This document shows, piece after piece, positions 60,311 through 64,000 of a DNA stretch of 64,000 nucleotides (positions are counted from its first letter, which is position 1; each line of letters starts with the position of its first letter). The stretch lies in NCBI RefSeq assembly GCF_001729245.1, contig NZ_CP015217.1, positions 1,428,001-1,492,000 of the forward strand, given 5' to 3'. Source of the DNA: Leptospira tipperaryensis. GTDB taxonomy: Bacteria; Spirochaetota; Leptospiria; Leptospirales; Leptospiraceae. Position numbers and translations under genes: made by a program. Below the pieces are notes generated by a model. The model searched no databases. It worked only from the letters and a program-made list of their open reading frames with translations, and had not been told where the DNA came from.

Positions 60311-60732
60311 CGACAGAATGGATTATGGGATTGATCGGAGGAGCGGTGATCGGTATCGCCGTTTCTTTGATGCTTTTATGGAATGGAAGAGTTACCGGAG
60401 TCAGCGGTATCTTGTACGGAGTTCTGATTCCGGTGAAAGGTGATACGGAATGGAGATGGTACTTTCTAGTAGGGTTGTTACTCGGCGGACTTTCTTTGAA
60501 GGTCACGGCTCCCGATCTTTTAGCGGTTCAGATTCAAACGAATGCATGGATCGGATCGATCGCAGGCGTGTTAGTCGGTTTCGGAGCGATGTTGGGTGGA
60601 GGTTGTACGAGCGGACATGGGGTTTGCGGAGTCAGCAGATTTTCCATCCGATCGATCGTAGCCACGATTCTTTTTATGGGCGCCGGCATGACGGCTGTAA
60701 TGTTACTTCGAAAAATCGGGTTGATCGTATGA
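60307..60732 (+). CDS. YeeE/YedE-family transporter, N-terminal half
   Basis: 141 residues, four or five TM helices. It has the YeeE/YedE signature GFGAMLGGGCTSGHGVCGVS, including Cys residues likely to contact thiosulfate. Overlaps the stop of the dioxygenase (ATGA) and is followed by the second half at 60729 (ATGA). The family imports thiosulfate or related sulfur species; direction of transport here is not known. Split halves as two genes are common. Confidence 0.85.
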   Translation: MTTEWIMGLIGGAVIGIAVSLMLLWNGRVTGVSGILYGVLIPVKGDTEWRWYFLVGLLLGGLSLKVTAPDLLAVQIQTNAWIGSIAGVLVGFGAMLGGGCTSGHGVCGVSRFSIRSIVATILFMGAGMTAVMLLRKIGLIV

Positions 60733-61166
60733 AGTATAACGTAGGCGCGTTGATCGTAGGTTTGTTATTCGCAATCGGCTTGGGGGTCTCCGGCATTTTG
60801 CAACCGGCGAACATAGTAGGCTTTCTGGATGTTTTTGGAAAGTGGAATCCAACGCTTCTTTTTACGATGGCGGGCGCGGTCGGCATTCACTTCATCACTT
60901 ACAGATTGATACGAAAGAGAAAAACTCCGATGTTTTCAAAGGATTGGTTTGTCCCAACTCGACAGGAAATCACTCCGGCTCTGGTCATTGGAAGTACAGT
61001 TTTTGGAATCGGTTGGGGCTTGGGCGGTTATTGCCCGACGGTTTCCGTTACTTCTCTCGCGAGCTTTGAACTGCGACCGCTCATAGTTTTTCTTAGCGTG
61101 ATCTTGGGAATGCTTCTGTTTAAATTCATGGATAAAAAAATGAATTTGAAAACGAAGCTGGAATAA
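60729..61166 (+). CDS. YeeE/YedE-family transporter, C-terminal half
   Basis: 145 residues, four TM helices, starting MKYNVGALIVGLLFAIGLGV. It has the second YeeE/YedE signature in the form FGIGWGLGGYCPTVSVTSLA, with the conserved Gly-Cys. The ATG overlaps the stop of the first half. It probably forms a heteromeric channel with the 141-residue subunit. A longer out-of-context frame (60450) was rejected. Confidence 0.85.
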   Translation: MKYNVGALIVGLLFAIGLGVSGILQPANIVGFLDVFGKWNPTLLFTMAGAVGIHFITYRLIRKRKTPMFSKDWFVPTRQEITPALVIGSTVFGIGWGLGGYCPTVSVTSLASFELRPLIVFLSVILGMLLFKFMDKKMNLKTKLE

Positions 61167-61179
61167 AATACAAACCACG

Positions 61180-61986
61180 ATGCCCATCCTCGGTTATATC
61201 GCATCGTTTCTAATGGGAACTTCGTTTGGGCTCATCGGCGCCGGTGGGTCCATTCTCATGGTTCCCATTCTTTTTTATTTTTTTGGACAGGATGCGATGC
61301 GTGCCACGACAAACTCGCTCTTTGTAGTCGGGGTTACTGCGTTTATCGGAGCTCTTCTAAAAGCAAGAAGCGGCAATATCAATGTGAGAATAGGGATTCT
61401 TTTCGCGCTCCCGAGTTTTGTCGGCATCTATGTCACAAGACATTTTATTCTTACCTCGATTCCGGACATCTTGATCGCGGGCTTTGGCGTCACCATCACC
61501 AAATCGCTGTTAGTGATGAGCGTCTTTGCGATTATAATGGGGTTTAGTTCTTGGGCTATGATTCGTTCGTCCAGTTCCTCTTCCATAGAATCGTCTCCAT
61601 TTGAGTTGAATCCAATGAACTTTCTAAGAATTGGATTCAAAGGACTGATCGTCGGCGCGATTACCGGCTTTGTCGGAGCCGGCGGAGGTTTTCTGATCAT
61701 CCCTGCGCTCGTTCTTCTCCTCAAGTTTCCGATCAAACTCGCCGTAGGAACTTCACTTGCGATCATCGCGGGGAATTCTCTTTTCGGATTTGCAATCAGT
61801 TTTCCATCGGTGCAGACGGAAGACTACCCCTTGCTTCTGACAATCTGTATCTTAGGAATTGGAGGAATGTTCTTGGGACAGATTCTTTCCTCAAAAACGA
61901 ATGAACGATATCTGAAAAGAGGCTTTGGCTACTTTGTGTTTCTGATTGCCTCTTTCATTTTGTGGGATCAGGGCTTACGTTTATAA
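61180..61986 (+). CDS. TauE/SafE-family sulfite exporter-like protein
   Basis: 268 residues with about eight TM helices. Motifs LMGTSFGLIGAGGSILMVPI and ITGFVGAGGGFLIIPALVLL are the two inverted repeats of the TauE/SafE/YfcA family, anion exporters of sulfite or organosulfonates. It follows the YeeE genes by 13 bp and completes the sulfur cluster: dioxygenase makes sulfite, which this protein may export. Confidence 0.85.
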   Translation: MPILGYIASFLMGTSFGLIGAGGSILMVPILFYFFGQDAMRATTNSLFVVGVTAFIGALLKARSGNINVRIGILFALPSFVGIYVTRHFILTSIPDILIAGFGVTITKSLLVMSVFAIIMGFSSWAMIRSSSSSSIESSPFELNPMNFLRIGFKGLIVGAITGFVGAGGGFLIIPALVLLLKFPIKLAVGTSLAIIAGNSLFGFAISFPSVQTEDYPLLLTICILGIGGMFLGQILSSKTNERYLKRGFGYFVFLIASFILWDQGLRL

Positions 61987-62396
61987 GATCTATCCGTAAA
62001 ATTTTCCATTCTTTGATTCTCATTTTTGAAAGTTAAGAAATACGTTCTTAAGGAGCTTGGACCTCATTTCAATAAGAGCTATGTCTGTAAATATTACGCG
62101 AAGGAAGGAATGACAAAGAATTGTACGATTTCGGATCTCATATATACTTTCGATTAGATGGGAAGTTGTGTCGTCGAAAATGGTCCCGTTCCCTTCGGTT
62201 CCAATCGAAATTCTAACCGATTCCGAGGCGTCATAAGGGCAGTTTCCTCTGTTGAACATATTATACCGAATGTTATAAAAAAGTTGCTTGAGACCCGAGA
62301 TTTCCTAACGTATTTCCAAATTCCTGGAAAAATCCTATTGACAGTATGCGCCTGAACAGTTTCCGTTTTGATCTGAAATATATAAACAGGAACTCC
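61987..62396. other. Intergenic region
   Basis: About 410 bp between the exporter and the second Omp85-like gene. An 80-codon minus-strand frame has no support. The leader of the next gene has AGGA just before ATG 62397. Confidence 0.5.
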
Positions 62397-63944
62397 ATGA
62401 AGAATTTTCTGAAAATCGTAAGTATTACAGTATGCCTACTCATTCTACCCATAATCACGGGGACTGTGTACGGACAAGAGAAAGAGGACTGTTCAAAGCT
62501 CGCCTTTGTTGATTATAGTTCCAGAACTCCGAGAAAGGACTTACCCTTTCCAATCTCGGAGATGAGACGTCTGAGACCCGAAGACATCTGTAAAAAAAAG
62601 GAAGGCTGGTTTCCAACGGGTCTTCCTCTTTTGAATTCGGATCCGAACGTGGGAGTTGGTTATGGGATTCGAGTGTTTTTGATCAACAATGGAAAAAAAT
62701 CGGATCCGTTTTTCGAGTATACCCCGTATCGATTTCGGATGTTTGCACAGTATTTTAATACGACCAAAAACAGACAATATCAAGACGTAAGCTTTGACGC
62801 TCCCTATGTTTTTGATACCCAATGGAGAATGCGAGGGGATTTGATCTACGATACAAATCCGAATACTCTTTATTACGGGATTGGTGAGAAATCTCTGCAA
62901 CCGCTTTCTTATCAGGAAAGAAATCAACCCGGCGGAGAAATCGTAAGAAATTCTACTTATCACAATCGGGAACAAAATATCTTTTTCACGAGACCGGGCG
63001 GCCCCGGGGATCCGGTAGATTTTCAGGGAACAAACTATTCCGGTTTTCCAGCGAACGATGCGTTTCGTGTGACTGATAGAATGTACAACCGTTATGACAT
63101 CCGTTCTCCGCAGGCGAACCTGAGTGGTGAGAGAAACTTTTTTGGCGGGTTAGTCCGTATGGTTGCCGGCGTGAGAGTTTCGCAAAACATCATTAAGACG
63201 TTTGACGGCCAGTTTTTAAAGAGCACGGATCCTCTTACGGAAGGAACTCCTTTTAGTAATTCCGGCACGGCACCAAACGCAAAAACGAAGGTAACCGAAG
63301 ACTCGGAAGCTGGAAAAATTATCGGGGCGAACGGTGGAAATGTAAACTCGGTGCGTTTCGGTCTCGTTTTGGATACGAGGGACTTAGAACCGGATCCAAA
63401 CCGAGGAATCTTCTTGGAAGCAACTTATGAAAAAGTTGCAAAGTCCTTGGGATCCGATTTTCAATATTCCAAATATTTTACGCAGATGAAATTTTTCTAC
63501 AGTCCTTTTCCGAAAGTTTTTGATAAACTGGTCATTGCGGGTCGTGGAGCCTTCGGTATGACGGACGGAGATGCGCCTTTCTTCGAATACAGAAACCTTT
63601 GGTCCACAGAAGGTGGTATCACGGGACTCGGTGGTCTTAGAACTCTTCGCGGTTATAAGCAGGATCGTTTTTCCGGTAAGGCGATGGGATGGGGAAACTT
63701 AGAACTTCGTTGGAAGTTTTTTGATTTTAACGTTTTCGGTCAGCACTTTGCGTTGAACCTGGTTCCTTTTGTGGACTTTGGTCGCGTCTGGGATGACGAA
63801 CACAATGTCGGATTAAAGGATTATAAATATTCCCGAGGTTTGGGATTTAGAATCGCTTGGAACCAAAGTACGATCCTGATGTTGGACTACGCTGTTTCCA
63901 AAGAAGACAAACAAATATTTATGAACTTTAACCATATATTCTGA
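62397..63944 (+). CDS. Omp85-like beta-barrel outer membrane protein, paralogue of 20960
   Basis: 515 residues. Signal peptide [20 protein letters not shown] to about VYGQEKE; ATG 62397 is supported by AGGA and the signal. Shared landmarks with the protein at 20960: [70 protein letters not shown] and terminal Phe in FMNFNHIF. A larger insert ([20 protein letters not shown] and following) distinguishes it. Barrel-only Omp85/surface-antigen family; function unknown. A further gene starts 8 bp downstream, so it heads an operon. Confidence 0.8.
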   Translation: MKNFLKIVSITVCLLILPIITGTVYGQEKEDCSKLAFVDYSSRTPRKDLPFPISEMRRLRPEDICKKKEGWFPTGLPLLNSDPNVGVGYGIRVFLINNGKKSDPFFEYTPYRFRMFAQYFNTTKNRQYQDVSFDAPYVFDTQWRMRGDLIYDTNPNTLYYGIGEKSLQPLSYQERNQPGGEIVRNSTYHNREQNIFFTRPGGPGDPVDFQGTNYSGFPANDAFRVTDRMYNRYDIRSPQANLSGERNFFGGLVRMVAGVRVSQNIIKTFDGQFLKSTDPLTEGTPFSNSGTAPNAKTKVTEDSEAGKIIGANGGNVNSVRFGLVLDTRDLEPDPNRGIFLEATYEKVAKSLGSDFQYSKYFTQMKFFYSPFPKVFDKLVIAGRGAFGMTDGDAPFFEYRNLWSTEGGITGLGGLRTLRGYKQDRFSGKAMGWGNLELRWKFFDFNVFGQHFALNLVPFVDFGRVWDDEHNVGLKDYKYSRGLGFRIAWNQSTILMLDYAVSKEDKQIFMNFNHIF

Positions 63945-63951
63945 GGGAATC

Positions 63952-64000
63952 ATGAACAAATATAAGAATATTATAATACTCAGTATCGCACTTTCTTTCT
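63952..64000 (+). CDS. Hypothetical protein, 5' end only
   Basis: ATG 63952 preceded by GAGGGA, 7 bp after the stop of the Omp85-like gene. The visible residues MNKYKNIIILSIALSF look like a signal sequence. Runs off the window. Confidence 0.6.
   Translation, partial: MNKYKNIIILSIALSF

Overview
The window looks like a chromosomal segment of a Leptospira species. The main clues are many secreted proteins and lipoproteins with spirochaete-style lipoboxes (LLFFC, LLQNC, LLNC, FFGAC), AraC-type regulators with multi-TM N-termini, large Ig-like/FG-GAP lipoproteins, and moderate-GC housekeeping genes packed with ATGA, GTGA or TTGA stop/start overlaps. This is inferred from gene content and style; no database was searched, and the species cannot be named from sequence alone.

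Layout. Positions 1-7.2 kb hold a partial secreted protein, a TIGR04282-type glycosyltransferase, a small lipoprotein plus a secreted partner, two GNAT acetyltransferases, a sterol-desaturase-family membrane oxygenase and a saccharopine-dehydrogenase-like reductase. Positions 7.2-11.5 kb hold a frameshifted gene, two membrane-anchored AraC regulators, an MFS exporter and a small membrane protein. Positions 11.6-20.5 kb hold two giant paralogous lipoproteins (about 8 and 6 Ig-like repeats followed by FG-GAP propellers). An Omp85-like beta-barrel protein follows at 21-22.4 kb. Positions 23.1-32.3 kb hold a compact five-gene operon: circularly permuted ATP-grasp, alpha-E, large transglutaminase/DUF2126, an ATP-grasp/alpha-E fusion and a second transglutaminase.

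Positions 32.4-40.9 kb form an accessory island. It contains three clusters of a 56-57 bp repeat, an IS3-family remnant, secreted proteins and lipoproteins without clear homology, and a small run of integron-like gene cassettes with attC-like sites but no integrase in view. One cassette carries a GC-rich SRPBCC/AHSA1-family gene.

Positions 40.9-55.3 kb are mostly housekeeping: glycyl-tRNA synthetase, a TonB-like protein, PrsW, PrmA, a PfkB-family adenosine kinase, a lipoprotein/outer-membrane pair, TruA (which appears to lack any canonical start codon), a DUF2225 protein, an acyltransferase, and a biotin carboxylase with its biotin carrier protein. Positions 55.3-64 kb hold an unlisted 55-aa secreted protein, an M23-peptidase pseudogene, an ABM-like secreted protein, an AraC regulator, an adenylate cyclase, a sulfur-detoxification operon (persulfide dioxygenase/rhodanese, two YeeE/YedE halves, TauE/SafE) and a second Omp85-like protein paralogous to the one at 21 kb.

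Starts were chosen from Shine-Dalgarno matches, signal peptides and stop/start overlaps. All functions are family-level assignments from recognised motifs, not from alignments.
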